Shown: positions 33,969-43,430, counted from the stretch's first letter. The stretch is 64,000 nt of DNA from Micromonospora endolithica (GCF_003626595.1 NZ_RBAK01000013.1:62001-126000), one strand, 5' to 3'. Numbers and translations: made by a program. The notes: generated by a model from the letters alone, not told the origin.

Positions 33969-34683
33969 GGACCTCGTCCTCCCTGGTCGGCCGCGCGCCC
34001 TGGGCGTGCAGGTGACCGACGTCGTTGAACACGTCGGGACGCAGCCGCCCGTCGGCGTCGGCGGACCAGCCGGTCACCGAGCAGTTGGCGATGACGTACC
34101 GGCGGGTCAACGCCATCAGCTCCTCCTCGGTGAGCCCCTCCACCAGGTAACGCGTCAGGAAGACCAGGGCGTCGTGGCCGAACAGCAGCACCCGCCGGCC
34201 CTCGTGGTCACGGCGCAGGTCACCGAGCAGCGCGCGCAGCCGCAGCGCCACGTCGGTCCACGCCTCGCCGCCGGGCGGCCGGTAGTAGAACTTGCCGAGC
34301 CGGTCCCGCCGCGCGGCCTCGTCGGGGTACCGGCGGCGCACGCCGTGGGCGGTCAACCCGTCCAGGATCCCCAGCTCCCGGTCGCGCAGCCGTTCGTCGC
34401 GGCTGACCGGGATGCCGGTGCCGTCCAGGGCCAGGTCGGCGGTCTGCACCGCACGCAGGTACGGCGACACCACCGCCACGTCCGGCCGGCGGTCCTCGGG
34501 CAGCCCGGCCAACCACCGGGCGGTGGCCTGCGCCTGCTCCCGCCCGGTGTCGCTGAGCGGCACGTCGGCGTCCCGGTGGCTCAGGTCGATCAACTCCGAC
34601 CCGGCCGCCTCGGCCGCCGAGGCCGCCACGTTCGCCGTGCTCTCGCCGTGCCGGACGATCCAGAGCGTCGCCATTTCCGCCAT
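33952..34683 (-). CDS. Histidine phosphatase family protein
   Basis: This 243-residue protein carries the RHGES motif of the histidine-phosphatase (phosphoglycerate-mutase-like) superfamily near its start, with LSDTGREQAQATARWL, the second Arg in SPYLRAVQTA, and the second catalytic His in VLLFGHDALV. It removes phosphate from a small molecule or protein. It overlaps nnrD and probably drives its translation. A second start Met (MATLWIVRHGES) three residues in is equally possible. Confidence 0.88.
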   Translation of the reverse strand: MAEMATLWIVRHGESTANVAASAAEAAGSELIDLSHRDADVPLSDTGREQAQATARWLAGLPEDRRPDVAVVSPYLRAVQTADLALDGTGIPVSRDERLRDRELGILDGLTAHGVRRRYPDEAARRDRLGKFYYRPPGGEAWTDVALRLRALLGDLRRDHEGRRVLLFGHDALVFLTRYLVEGLTEEELMALTRRYVIANCSVTGWSADADGRLRPDVFNDVGHLHAQGARPTREDEVHAEPV

Positions 34684-34793
34684 GCGGCACCTGCTACCCG
34701 GGTGCCGCCGCCGGTAACCACACCACCCGGTGCTCCCCGGCCCGGCCCGCGCGCTTGCCCGCGCCGCCGCTCCCGGCCCGCTACCGTGTGGGC

Positions 34794-35765
34794 GTGGCGA
34801 CGCCGGCGGAGGAGATTCGGGTGGGAGACCGGCTGGTCCGTGTCTCCAGCCCGGACAAGCCCTACTTCCCGGAGCGCGGCCTGACCAAGATCGACGTGGT
34901 GCGCTACTTCCTGGCCGTCGGCGACGGCATCCTGCGTGCCCTGCGGGACCGGCCGACGATGCTGGAGCGGTGGCCGCGCGGGGTGTTCGAGGGCGCGAAG
35001 ATCGGCACCCGGCAGGACAACCGGGGGGACGCCTTCTACCAGAAGCGGCTGCCGGCGGGCGCGCCCGAGTGGGTACGCACCGCGCACATCACCTTTCCCA
35101 GCGGACGGACCGCCGACGAGGTCGCGCCGAGCGAGCTGGCCGTGGTCGCCTGGGCGGCCAACCTGGGCACCCTGCGGTTCCACCCCTGGCCGGTGACCGC
35201 CGCCGACGTGGAGCGGCCGGACCAGCTGCGCATCGACCTGGACCCGATGCCCGGCGTCGGCTTCGACCAGGTGGTGCCGGTGGCGCACGAGGTCCGCGCC
35301 TTCCTCGACGAGCAGGGCCTGACCGGCTACCCGAAGACGACCGGGGGGCGCGGCCTGCACGTCTACCTGTCGATCGAGCCGCGGTGGAGCTTCGGTGACT
35401 GCCGGCGGGCGGTGCTGGCACTGGGCCGCGAGATGCGGCGGCGCCGCCCGGACCTGGTCACCACGACGTGGTGGCGGGACCAGCGGGACCGCCCGGTCTT
35501 CGTCGACTACAACCAGATGGCCCGCGACCACACCATGACCTCGGCGTACTCGATCCGGCCGACCCCGGCCGCGCTGGTGTCCGCGCCGCTGGACTGGGCG
35601 GAGCTGGACGACGTACGACCGGAGGACTTCGACGTCACCACGATGCCCGCGCGGTTCGCCGAGCGCGGTGACCCGCACGCCGGCCTGGACGACCGGCGCT
35701 TCTCCCTGGAGCCGCTGCTCGCGCTGGCCGACCGGGAGGGCCTGGAGGCTCCGCCGGAGCGGTGA
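34794..35765 (+). CDS. LigD-type primase-polymerase domain protein
   Basis: This 323-residue stand-alone protein is an archaeo-eukaryotic primase-like polymerase of the LigD PolDom family used in non-homologous end joining. Metal-binding acids are in LRIDLDPMPG, the nucleotide-binding GGRGLHVYL follows, and a third acid is in PVFVDYNQM. I use the GTG at 34794 (MATPAEEIRVG); upstream residues are Pro/Arg-rich and unlikely. No Ku or ligase gene is adjacent, so it works with partners encoded elsewhere. Confidence 0.88.
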   Translation: MATPAEEIRVGDRLVRVSSPDKPYFPERGLTKIDVVRYFLAVGDGILRALRDRPTMLERWPRGVFEGAKIGTRQDNRGDAFYQKRLPAGAPEWVRTAHITFPSGRTADEVAPSELAVVAWAANLGTLRFHPWPVTAADVERPDQLRIDLDPMPGVGFDQVVPVAHEVRAFLDEQGLTGYPKTTGGRGLHVYLSIEPRWSFGDCRRAVLALGREMRRRRPDLVTTTWWRDQRDRPVFVDYNQMARDHTMTSAYSIRPTPAALVSAPLDWAELDDVRPEDFDVTTMPARFAERGDPHAGLDDRRFSLEPLLALADREGLEAPPER

Positions 35766-35766
35766 G

Positions 35767-36381
35767 TCACCGTTCGCCGTCGGTGGCGCCGAGTGCCCGG
35801 CGGAGCATGGTGACCAGTTCCTCGGCGGCGTGGGCGGTGTCGAACCCGGGGTCGGTGAGGCTCTCCGCCACGATGGCGTCCACCGCCCCGTTCACGATCA
35901 CCGCGGTGGCCCGCGGGTCGACGTCGGGGCGGTAGTCGCCGCTCGCCCGTGCCGCGTCGATCAGGCCGGCGACCGAGTCCCGCCGGCTGGCCGCGTGGGG
36001 TGTGTCGTCGACCCCGGTCTCCCCGGCGATCGCCTCGACGATCATGCGGGTGTGCGCGGGGTGGTGGCGGGTGTACGCCACCAGGGAGCGGATGTACGCC
36101 TCGATCGCCGCCGCGCCGGATCGCGCGCCGACCTCGGCGCCGACGTACGCGGTGAGGGACTCCAGGACCGAGCCGTAGGCGGCCCGCACCACCGCGTCCT
36201 TGGACGGGAAGTGGTAGAGCACAGCGGCCTTGGAGATGCCGGCCGCCTCGGCGATACGGGCCAGTGACGTGCCCGGGTAGCCGTGCTCGGCCACCAGGTC
36301 GATGGTCACGCCGATCAGCTGCGCGCGGCGCGCCTGCTCGGTGATGGTGAGCGGCCGGCCGACCGGGACCTGGGCGGACAT
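35767..36381 (-). CDS. TetR-family transcriptional regulator
   Basis: This 204-residue repressor has an N-terminal TetR helix-turn-helix (LIGVTIDLVAEHGYPGTSLARIAEAAGISKAAVLYHF pattern, residues about 20-60) and a ligand-binding helical C-domain. The ATG at 36381 follows CGAGGAAGCC and is preferred to the upstream ATG at 36438. It is divergent from a membrane-anchored hydrolase gene, with a palindrome in the shared promoter, so it most likely represses that gene and perhaps itself. Confidence 0.88.
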   Translation of the reverse strand: MSAQVPVGRPLTITEQARRAQLIGVTIDLVAEHGYPGTSLARIAEAAGISKAAVLYHFPSKDAVVRAAYGSVLESLTAYVGAEVGARSGAAAIEAYIRSLVAYTRHHPAHTRMIVEAIAGETGVDDTPHAASRRDSVAGLIDAARASGDYRPDVDPRATAVIVNGAVDAIVAESLTDPGFDTAHAAEELVTMLRRALGATDGER

Positions 36382-36446
36382 GGCTTCCTCGGGTGGCACC
36401 CGCCCACCGTACCGGGTGATCTCCGCGGCACCGGCCAACCTCGCGG

Positions 36447-36476
36447 TTGAATTTTTTACCGCACGGTTAGTAATCT
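36447..36476 (+). promoter_or_regulatory. Promoter with internal TetR-type operator; leaderless start
   Basis: TTGAAT (36447-36452) and TAATCT (36471-36476) are 18 bases apart, and the predicted transcript start falls on or next to the ATG at 36483, which has no ribosome site, so the mRNA is probably leaderless. Between the boxes lies TTACCGCACGGTTA (36456-36469) with the exact palindrome ACCG-CA-CGGT, a good site for the divergent TetR protein. Confidence 0.6.
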
Positions 36477-36482
36477 GACCGC

Positions 36483-37484
36483 ATGGTAGTCAACCTCTTC
36501 GGCAAGCTCGGCAACTGGCTACGTCGCCGCCGCCGCCCGCTGGTCCGGGTCGCCGTGGTGCTCACGGTGATCGCGGTGGCGGTCGCGTACCTGCTGAAGG
36601 ACCCGGCGCCCGTGGGCTACTTCACCTCGACGGCCGCGCAGGACCGCTTCCGCGCGGCGTACCGGGAGGCGATGACGGACCTGCCGCCGCCGGACCGCAC
36701 GCTGGACGTACGGACCGGTTACGGCGTGGTGCGGCTCTACCACTTCCGTGGTGGCACCGACCCGGCCGCGGCACCCCTGCTGCTGCTGCCCGGCCGGGCG
36801 TCGGCGTCCCCGGTCTGGGCGGACAACCTGCCGTCGCTGCTGCGGCTGCGCAGCGTCTACACAGTCGACCTGCTGGGCGAGCCGGGCATGAGCATCCAGT
36901 CGCGGGCGATCGACGACGCGACCGACCACGCCCGCTGGTTGTCCGAGGTCCTGCACGCGCTGCCCGAACCGCGGATCCACCTGCTCGGGGTGTCCTTCGG
37001 CGGCTGGACGGCGATGAACCTGGCGGTGCACCGCCCGGAGAAGGTGGCCGGCGTGGTGCTGCTCGACCCGGTGCTGGTCTTCGCCGACCTGTCGCTGGAG
37101 GTGATCCTGCGCTCCATCCCGGTGAGCTTCCGCTGGGCGCCCCGGTCGTGGCGGGACAGCTTCGCCAGCTGGACGGCGAACGGCGCGCCGGTGACCGACG
37201 TGCCGGTGGCCCGGATGATCGAGGCCGGCCTGCAGGCGTACGTGGTGAAGCTGTCCGCGCCGGCCCGGCCGTCGGCCGACCAGCTCGCCGCGGTCGACGT
37301 GCCGGTGCTGGTCCTGATGGCCGGCAGCTCCCGGCTGCACGACTCCGGCGAGGCCGCCGACACGGCGCGGCGGACCCTGGCCCGGGGCAGCGTGAAGACC
37401 TACCCGGAGGCGTCGCACGCCATCAACGGGGAGTACCCGGACCGGATCGCCGCCGACGTCGCCGCGTTCCTGGCCGGAGCGTGA
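36483..37484 (+). CDS. Membrane-anchored alpha/beta hydrolase
   Basis: This 333-residue protein begins with a basic stretch (LRRRRRPLVRV) and one transmembrane helix (about residues 21-38), followed by an alpha/beta-hydrolase domain. The nucleophile is in LLGVSFGGWTA, an Asp is in GVVLLDPVLV, and a His is in YPEASHAING. The oxyanion segment is LLLLPGRASAS. It is controlled, by position, by the divergent TetR regulator through a promoter-embedded palindrome. The substrate may be a lipid or xenobiotic ester. Confidence 0.85.
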   Translation: MVVNLFGKLGNWLRRRRRPLVRVAVVLTVIAVAVAYLLKDPAPVGYFTSTAAQDRFRAAYREAMTDLPPPDRTLDVRTGYGVVRLYHFRGGTDPAAAPLLLLPGRASASPVWADNLPSLLRLRSVYTVDLLGEPGMSIQSRAIDDATDHARWLSEVLHALPEPRIHLLGVSFGGWTAMNLAVHRPEKVAGVVLLDPVLVFADLSLEVILRSIPVSFRWAPRSWRDSFASWTANGAPVTDVPVARMIEAGLQAYVVKLSAPARPSADQLAAVDVPVLVLMAGSSRLHDSGEAADTARRTLARGSVKTYPEASHAINGEYPDRIAADVAAFLAGA

Positions 37485-37491
37485 GGACGCC

Positions 37492-37998
37492 TCACGGCCA
37501 GGGGCTCTGCTCGCCGTCGAACTCCTCGAAGACCAGCCAGGTCCGGGTGGACAGCACCCCGGCGATGCCCTGCACCCGGCCCAGCACCACGTCGCGCAGC
37601 GTGGCGTTGTCCGGCGCCCGGACCAGGGCCAGCACGTCGTGCTCGCCGCTGAGCAGGGCGGCGTGCTCGATGTAGCGCACCCGCGCCAGCTCGGCGGACA
37701 CCTCCCGCCAGGTGTTCTGCTGGATGGTCAGGGAGATGTAGGCCGACGTGCCCAACCCGGCCGGCTCCGGCGCGACCTGGGCGCGGAACCCGGTGATCAC
37801 CCCGTCCCGCAGCAGCCGCTCCACCCGCGCGTACGCGTTGGTGCGTGAGACGTGCACCCGTTCGGCGAGCGTACGGATGGAGAGTCGCCCGTCGCGGACC
37901 AGTTCGTCCAGGATGCGCCGGTCGACCTCGTCCAGCGGCCCGACCGAACGTCCCGTCGCACCCGTCCCGCCCGGCGGCGGCGTGGTCTGCTGGCTCAT
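37492..37998 (-). CDS. Lrp/AsnC-family regulator (BkdR-like)
   Basis: This 168-residue protein has the Lrp layout: an N-terminal winged helix-turn-helix (LDEVDRRILDELVRDGRLSI, then VHVSRTNAYARVERL) and a C-terminal RAM domain with AALLSGEHDVLALV. The ATG at 37998 follows GGGAGGTG. It is divergent from the branched-chain 2-oxoacid dehydrogenase operon with about 100 bases between starts, the usual setting of BkdR, so it most likely controls that operon in response to a branched-chain amino acid. Confidence 0.88.
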   Translation of the reverse strand: MSQQTTPPPGGTGATGRSVGPLDEVDRRILDELVRDGRLSIRTLAERVHVSRTNAYARVERLLRDGVITGFRAQVAPEPAGLGTSAYISLTIQQNTWREVSAELARVRYIEHAALLSGEHDVLALVRAPDNATLRDVVLGRVQGIAGVLSTRTWLVFEEFDGEQSPWP

Positions 37999-38037
37999 CG
38001 GCACCTCCCGACGGGACCATCCGTCCCGCCTTCTTCG

Positions 38038-38059
38038 CGGATATTGAGTCAATCATCCG
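38038..38059. promoter_or_regulatory. Candidate Lrp/BkdR operator
   Basis: CGGAT-ATTGA-G-TCAAT-C-ATCCG is an interrupted palindrome whose core ATTGAGTCAAT (38043-38053) is exact around the central G. It lies between the divergent Lrp gene and the dehydrogenase operon and is less GC-rich than its flanks, as expected for an Lrp-type site. Confidence 0.6.
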
Positions 38060-38103
38060 TTGGCAGGAGCATAGGTCCACCACACGTCCAGGAGGTCCCC
38101 GCC

Positions 38104-39270
38104 GTGACGACCACACCCCAGGCGGTCCGCAGGGCATCCCCGCGCACCCGCCGGCCGGCCACCCCGGCCGCCACCGACCCGGCCGCCGGCCTGCTCCCGC
38201 AGACCGAACCGGTCCGGCTGCTCGACCCGGACGGCACGCCGCTGCCGGCGCGCGACGACTACCCCGAGCCGCCGATCGAGGCACTGCGCGAGATGTACCG
38301 GCGGATGGTCGTCGGCCGGCGCTTCGACACCCAGGCCACCGCGCTGACCAAGCAGGGCCGCCTCGCGGTCTACCCGTCCTCGCGCGGCCAGGAAGCCTGC
38401 CAGGTCGGCGCGGTCCTCGCGCTGCGCGACGACGACTGGGTGTTCCCCACCTACCGGGAGTCGATGGCCCTGGTCTCCCGGGGCATCGACCCGGTGGAGG
38501 TGCTCACCCTGCTGCGCGGCGACTGGCACTGCGGGTACGACCCCGCCGCCCGGCGCACCGCCCCGCAGTGCACCCCGCTGGCCACCCAGTGCGTGCACGC
38601 CGCCGGTCTCGCCTACGGCGAGTCCTACCAGGGGCGGGACACGGTCGCGCTGGCGTTCATCGGCGACGGCGCCACCAGCGAGGGCGACTTCCACGAGGGC
38701 GTGAACTTCGCCGCCGTGTTCAAGGCCCCGGTCGTCTACTTCGTGCAGAACAACAAGTACGCGATCAGCGTCCCGCTGTCCCGGCAGACCGCCGCGCCGA
38801 GCCTGGCCTACAAGGGCGTCGGCTACGGCGTGCCCAGCGAGCAGGTCGACGGCAACGACCCGGTGGCCGTGCTGGCGGTGCTCACCCGCGCGGTCGCGCA
38901 CGCCCGCGCGGGCCACGGCCCCTACCTGGTCGAGGCGCACACCTACCGGATGGAGCCGCACACCAACGCCGACGACGCGACCCGCTACCGGGACGCCGAC
39001 GAGGTCGAGGCGTGGCGCGACCGGGACCCGGTGGCCCGGCTGGAGACCTACCTGCGGGCCCGGGGCGCGCTCGACGACGCCGCCGTCGCCGAGATCGCCG
39101 GACAGGCCGAGGCGTACGCCGCCGACCTGCGGGAGCGGATGAACGCGCAGCCCACGGTCGACCCGATGAGCCTCTTCGACCACGTCTACGCCGAGCCGAC
39201 CCCGCAGCTGGTCGAGCAGCGCGAACAGGTCCGGGCCGAGCTGGCCGCCGCCGCGGAGGGGGACGCCTGA
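38104..39270 (+). CDS. bkdA: Branched-chain 2-oxoacid dehydrogenase E1 alpha
   Basis: The 388-residue alpha subunit has YPSSRGQEACQVG, the TPP motif GDGATSEGDFHEG to VQNNKYAISVP, and the phosphorylation-loop-like segment YRMEPHTNADDATRY. It decarboxylates branched 2-oxoacids derived from Val, Leu and Ile and so supplies branched acyl-CoA primers for fatty acids. The GTG at 38104 follows CCAGGAGG. Its stop overlaps the E1beta start by one base. It is distinct from the shorter E1alpha in the cluster at 12298. Confidence 0.93.
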   Translation: MTTTPQAVRRASPRTRRPATPAATDPAAGLLPQTEPVRLLDPDGTPLPARDDYPEPPIEALREMYRRMVVGRRFDTQATALTKQGRLAVYPSSRGQEACQVGAVLALRDDDWVFPTYRESMALVSRGIDPVEVLTLLRGDWHCGYDPAARRTAPQCTPLATQCVHAAGLAYGESYQGRDTVALAFIGDGATSEGDFHEGVNFAAVFKAPVVYFVQNNKYAISVPLSRQTAAPSLAYKGVGYGVPSEQVDGNDPVAVLAVLTRAVAHARAGHGPYLVEAHTYRMEPHTNADDATRYRDADEVEAWRDRDPVARLETYLRARGALDDAAVAEIAGQAEAYAADLRERMNAQPTVDPMSLFDHVYAEPTPQLVEQREQVRAELAAAAEGDA

Positions 39271-40286
39271 TGGCCACCATGACCATGGCGAAGGCGCTCA
39301 ACGCGGCGCTCGCCGACGCGCTGCTCGAGGACGACCGGGTGCTCGTCTTCGGCGAGGACGTCGGCCAGCTCGGCGGCGTCTTCCGGATCACCGACGGCCT
39401 CCAGGCCCGGTTCGGCGACAAGCGCTGCTTCGACACCCCGCTCGCCGAGGCCGGCATCGTCGGCTTCGCGGTCGGCCTGGCCATGTCCGGCCTGCGCCCG
39501 GTGGTGGAGATGCAGTTCGACGCGTTCGCGTACCCGGCGTTCGAGCAGATCGCCTCGCACGTGGCGAAGCTGCGCAACCGCACCCGGGGCAAGCTGAGCG
39601 TGCCGATGGTCATCCGGGTGCCGTACGCCGGCGGCATCGGCGGCGTCGAGCACCACTGTGACTCCTCCGAGGCGTACTACGCGCACACCCCGGGCCTGAA
39701 GGTGGTCACCCCGGCCACCGTGTCCGACGCGTACTCGCTGCTGCGCGAGGCCATCGACGACCCGGACCCGGTGGTGTTCCTGGAGCCGAAGAAGCTCTAC
39801 TTCGCCAGCGGCGAGGCGCAGCTTCCGGCCCGCACCGAGCCGTTCGGCCGGGCCGTGGTGCGCCGCGCCGGCACCGACGCCACCCTGGTCGCGTACGGGC
39901 CGGCGGTCCCGGTCGCGCTGGAGGCCGCCGAGGCCGCCCGCGAGGAGGGCTGGGACCTGGAGGTGGTCGACGTCCGCACCCTGGTGCCGTTCGACGACGG
40001 CACGATCGCCGACTCGGTGCGCCGGACCGGCCGGTGCGTGGTGATCTCCGAGGCGCAGGGCTTCGCCGGGGTCGGCGCGGAGATCGCCGCCCGGGTGCAG
40101 GAGCGCTGCTTCCACGCCCTGCACGCCCCGGTGCTGCGGGTGTCCGGCCTGGACATCCCGTACCCCGCGCCGATGCTGGAGCACACCCACCTGCCGTCGG
40201 TGGACCGGATCCTGGACACGGTCGCCCGGTTGCAGTGGGACGACCAGCCCGACCCCCGCTGGCTGACCCAGGGGAGCGCGGCATGA
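39270..40286 (+). CDS. bkdB: Branched-chain 2-oxoacid dehydrogenase E1 beta
   Basis: The 338-residue beta subunit begins MATMTMAKALNAALADAL and has the GEDVGQLGGVFR motif, FDTPLAEAGIVGFAVG, and PVVFLEPKKLY of the BCKDH beta family. The ATG overlaps the E1alpha stop (TGATG), and its own stop overlaps the E2 start (ATGA). It completes the alpha2beta2 decarboxylase of the bkd operon. Confidence 0.93.
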   Translation: MATMTMAKALNAALADALLEDDRVLVFGEDVGQLGGVFRITDGLQARFGDKRCFDTPLAEAGIVGFAVGLAMSGLRPVVEMQFDAFAYPAFEQIASHVAKLRNRTRGKLSVPMVIRVPYAGGIGGVEHHCDSSEAYYAHTPGLKVVTPATVSDAYSLLREAIDDPDPVVFLEPKKLYFASGEAQLPARTEPFGRAVVRRAGTDATLVAYGPAVPVALEAAEAAREEGWDLEVVDVRTLVPFDDGTIADSVRRTGRCVVISEAQGFAGVGAEIAARVQERCFHALHAPVLRVSGLDIPYPAPMLEHTHLPSVDRILDTVARLQWDDQPDPRWLTQGSAA

Positions 40287-41638
40287 CCACCGCCACCGGA
40301 AACCGGGACTTCCTCCTGCCCGACCTGGGCGAGGGGCTGAGCGAGGCGGAGATCGTGCAGTGGCGGGTCGCCGTCGGCGACGTGGTCACCGTCGACCAGA
40401 CCGTCGTCGAGGTGGAGACCGCCAAGGCGGTCGTCGACGTGCCCTGCCCGTACGCCGGCCGGGTGGTGGCCCTGCACGGCGCGGAGGGCGAGACGCGCCC
40501 GGTCGGCCAGCCGCTGATCACCGTCGCGCCGCTGGACGGCGGCGACGGCGACGAACCGGCGGGGCACGCCACCTACCGCGAGGAGGAGCGGGCCGGCTCC
40601 GGCAACGTGCTCATCGGCTACGGCACCGACCACGGCGGGGCCCGGCGACGACGCCGCCCCCGGCCGGTGGTGGCGCCGTCACCGCGTACCCCCGAGCCCA
40701 CGCCGACCGCCGCCGCGCCGGCGGCCGCAACCGAGCCCGTCGCGGCGCTGGTCATCTCCCCGATCGTGCGGCGGCTGGCCCGCGAGCACGGGATCGATCC
40801 GGCCACCCTGCGCGGCACCGGCCCGGGCGGCGTGGTCCGGCGGGCCGACGTCGAGGCTGCCGCGACCGCCACGGTCGGGGCCGCCGCCCCGGTGGACGCG
40901 GCCGAACCGGCGGCGCCCGCGGTGCCGGATCTGCCCGCCGACGCCGAGGACCGGATCATCCCGCTGACCGGCGTGCGCAAGGTGATCGCCGACAAGCTCT
41001 CCCGCAGCCGGCGGGAGATCCCGGAGGTGACCATCTGGGTCGACGTGGACGCCACCGGCCTGCTGGAGACCCGGGCCGCGATCAACGCGGCCACCCCGGA
41101 CGCGCCGGTGAGCATCCTCGCCCTGCTGGCCCGGATCTGCCTGTCCGGGCTGCGGCGGTACCCCCAGCTCAACGCCAGGGTGGACACCGAGGGCCAGCGG
41201 ATCGTCCAGTCCGCCGGGGTGCACCTGGGCATCGCCGCGCAGACCGACCGGGGCCTGGTCGTCCCGGTGCTGCGCGACGCCCAGCGGCTGACCACCGCCG
41301 AACTGGCCGCCGCCCTCACCGCGACCACGGCGGCGGCACGCGCCGGCACGCTCCCGCCGGCCCGACTCACCGGCGGCACGTTCACCCTGAACAACTACGG
41401 CGTGTTCGGCGTCGACGGCTCCACCCCGATCATCAACCACCCGGAGGCGGCGCTGCTCGGCGTGGGCCGGATCGTGGACAAGCCGTGGGTGGTCGACGGG
41501 CAGCTCGCGGTCCGCAAGGTCACCCAGATCAGCCTCACCTTCGACCACCGGGTGTGCGACGGCGGGGTGGCCGGCGGTTTCCTGCGGCATGTCGCGGACT
41601 GCGTCGAGCGACCGGCGCTGCTCATCGCCAACGTCTGA
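40283..41638 (+). CDS. bkdC: Dihydrolipoamide acyltransferase E2 of the branched-chain complex
   Basis: The 451-residue E2 has an N-terminal lipoyl domain (Lys in VEVETAKAVVDVP), an Ala/Pro-rich linker, a peripheral-subunit-binding domain (VISPIVRRLAREHGIDP), and a C-terminal acyltransferase with the catalytic FDHRVCDGG. It passes the acyl group from E1 to CoA. No E3 gene follows, so a shared lipoamide dehydrogenase from elsewhere is used. A strong terminator lies nine bases after the stop. Confidence 0.93.
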   Translation: MTTATGNRDFLLPDLGEGLSEAEIVQWRVAVGDVVTVDQTVVEVETAKAVVDVPCPYAGRVVALHGAEGETRPVGQPLITVAPLDGGDGDEPAGHATYREEERAGSGNVLIGYGTDHGGARRRRRPRPVVAPSPRTPEPTPTAAAPAAATEPVAALVISPIVRRLAREHGIDPATLRGTGPGGVVRRADVEAAATATVGAAAPVDAAEPAAPAVPDLPADAEDRIIPLTGVRKVIADKLSRSRREIPEVTIWVDVDATGLLETRAAINAATPDAPVSILALLARICLSGLRRYPQLNARVDTEGQRIVQSAGVHLGIAAQTDRGLVVPVLRDAQRLTTAELAAALTATTAAARAGTLPPARLTGGTFTLNNYGVFGVDGSTPIINHPEAALLGVGRIVDKPWVVDGQLAVRKVTQISLTFDHRVCDGGVAGGFLRHVADCVERPALLIANV

Positions 41639-41646
41639 GCGGGCCA

Positions 41647-41688
41647 CGTCGGGTCCCGGCGCTCCGACCGGGGCGCCGGGACCCGACG
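41647..41688 (+). terminator. Terminator of the bkd operon
   Basis: Perfect 16-bp arms CGTCGGGTCCCGGCGC (41647-41662) and GCGCCGGGACCCGACG (41673-41688) are followed by GGTTTCTTCTCC, which gives one of the few hairpins here with a T-containing tail. It ends the E2 transcript. Confidence 0.88.
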
Positions 41689-41751
41689 GGTTTCTTCTCC
41701 CGCCGGCCGGGAAACCGGCCGCTGCGAGCACCGCCGACGGGAGGAGCAGGC

Positions 41752-43430
41752 GTGGCGTACCCGGACCTGCCCACCACCGCCACCGGGGTACGGACGCACG
41801 CCGTCGCCGGTGCGCCGCTGCTCTGCGACGCCCGCGAGCACGGGCTGACCGGCGACGGCACCACCAACGACCAACCGGCGCTGGCCGCCCTGGTGGACCG
41901 GCTCGGTGACGCGCACGACGCCGACGGGCGGGCCCGGATCATCTACTGCCCGCCGGGGGTGTACTCGATCCAGGACGCCAGCACGGTCTGGCGGACCGGG
42001 GTGTCCCTGGTCGGCGCGGGGCCGGGCGCGACCCGCTTCGTGCTGAGCAACTCCGGCGACCGGGCCGAGCCCACCCCGCTGGCCTTCTACACCGCCCAGC
42101 AGCACGGCGCCGGGCCGGACCGACCGCTGGCCGACTGCACCTTCGCCGACTTCGAGATCGACGGCTCCGGGGTCGCCTCGGCCGACTACAACCCGCTGGC
42201 CAAGGGGCTGGGCCTGCAGTACGTGACCCGGGGTGTGTTCCGCAACCTCTACATCCACCACACCGCCGCGACCGGCCTGGGCTGCGACTTCCTGCAGGAC
42301 TGCCTGATCGACGGCATCCTGGTGGCCGGATGCGGTCGGCAGGACAACGGCACCCAGATGGGCGGCGCCGGCATCGGGATCGGCATCGGGGGTTGGGGCA
42401 GCGTCGAGCGGTTGAACATCGTCAACTGCTCCGCGGTGGCAACGCCACCAACGGCATCTTCGTGGAACTCCAGGACGTCGCGGAACTGCGCCCACGCGGC
42501 ATCCGGATCATCGGCTGCCACGCCCAGGGCAACCGGTTCGGCATCTCCGACTGGGGTGCCAACGGCCTGATCGTGTCGTCCTGCACGATGACCGGCAACC
42601 TGGAGGCCGGCTTCCACGTGTCGGCGAAGGGCACCACGAACACCGCCGGTCGGGGTGGGCTGGTCAGCGACTGCGTGATCGACGGCAACGTCCGCGACGG
42701 GATCAGCATCGGCAACACCCCCGGCCCGTACACGGTGCGCGGCAACCGGATCAGCGGCAACGGGCGGCACGGTTACCACCAGAGCGTCCTGGGCGGCACC
42801 GAGAATCCGGTCGCCGAGGAGATCGTGGTGGAGTCCAACGACATCTACGGCAACAGCGGCGACGGGATCCGCATCGACCGGCCGGTGCGGGACCTGTTCC
42901 TGGTCGGCAACCGGATCCGCAACAACGGCCGGCAGTGGGCGCCCGCCACGACCGGGCACGGCAGCTCGGTGCGCTACGGCGAGACGACCCTGGTGGACCA
43001 GCGCGCGACCTGGCCGCACGACGGCCACCGGGGCAAGGTGCTGCGGGTCGGCCGGACGATCGCGGTGGTCGCGGCCAACGACGAGACCACGCTGACCCTC
43101 GCCCCGATCCGGCCCGGGTCGCACGTCGCCTGGAGCGGCGCGGTGCCGGAACCGGCGAGCGCGTACGAGCTGCCGCCGAGCCCGCCGGTGCGCGCCGGGA
43201 TCACCATCGACGCGGCGGTCGACTTCGCGACGATCCGGGGCAACCGGGTCTGGGACAACCGCGCCCCGAGCACCCAGGACCACGGCCTGTGGATCACCGA
43301 ACAGGGCAGCTGCGTGGACTGCCGGGTGGAGGACAACGACTTCGCGGGCAACGCCGGTCCCGCGATCCTGCTGGACACCCCGCCGGTGGGCGGACGGTGG
43401 GACCGCAACCACGGCGACGACCCCGACTGA
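41752..43430 (+). pseudogene. Right-handed beta-helix (pectate-lyase-like) protein, frameshifted
   Basis: A GTG at 41752 with GGGAGGAG opens a pectate-lyase-3-like protein (GVRTHAVAGAPLLCDAREHG, then GTTNDQPALAALV, IIYCPPGVYSIQ). The frame is good to about 42430 (ERLNIVNCSA), then turns to nonsense and stops at 42570. A second frame takes over at about 42436 with RGGNATNGIFVELQD and continues with parallel beta-helix repeats to 43430. The two parts join with a one-base loss near 42427-42437. Together they would be about 559 residues without a signal peptide. It is a recent pseudogene, a sequencing error or, less likely, a programmed frameshift. Confidence 0.82.

Noticed and set aside
38104-41638. 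The bkd operon as part of the biosynthetic cluster
   Set aside because: It has its own Lrp regulator and terminator and is over 10 kb from the last cluster gene. It may supply primers in general but is not specifically linked.
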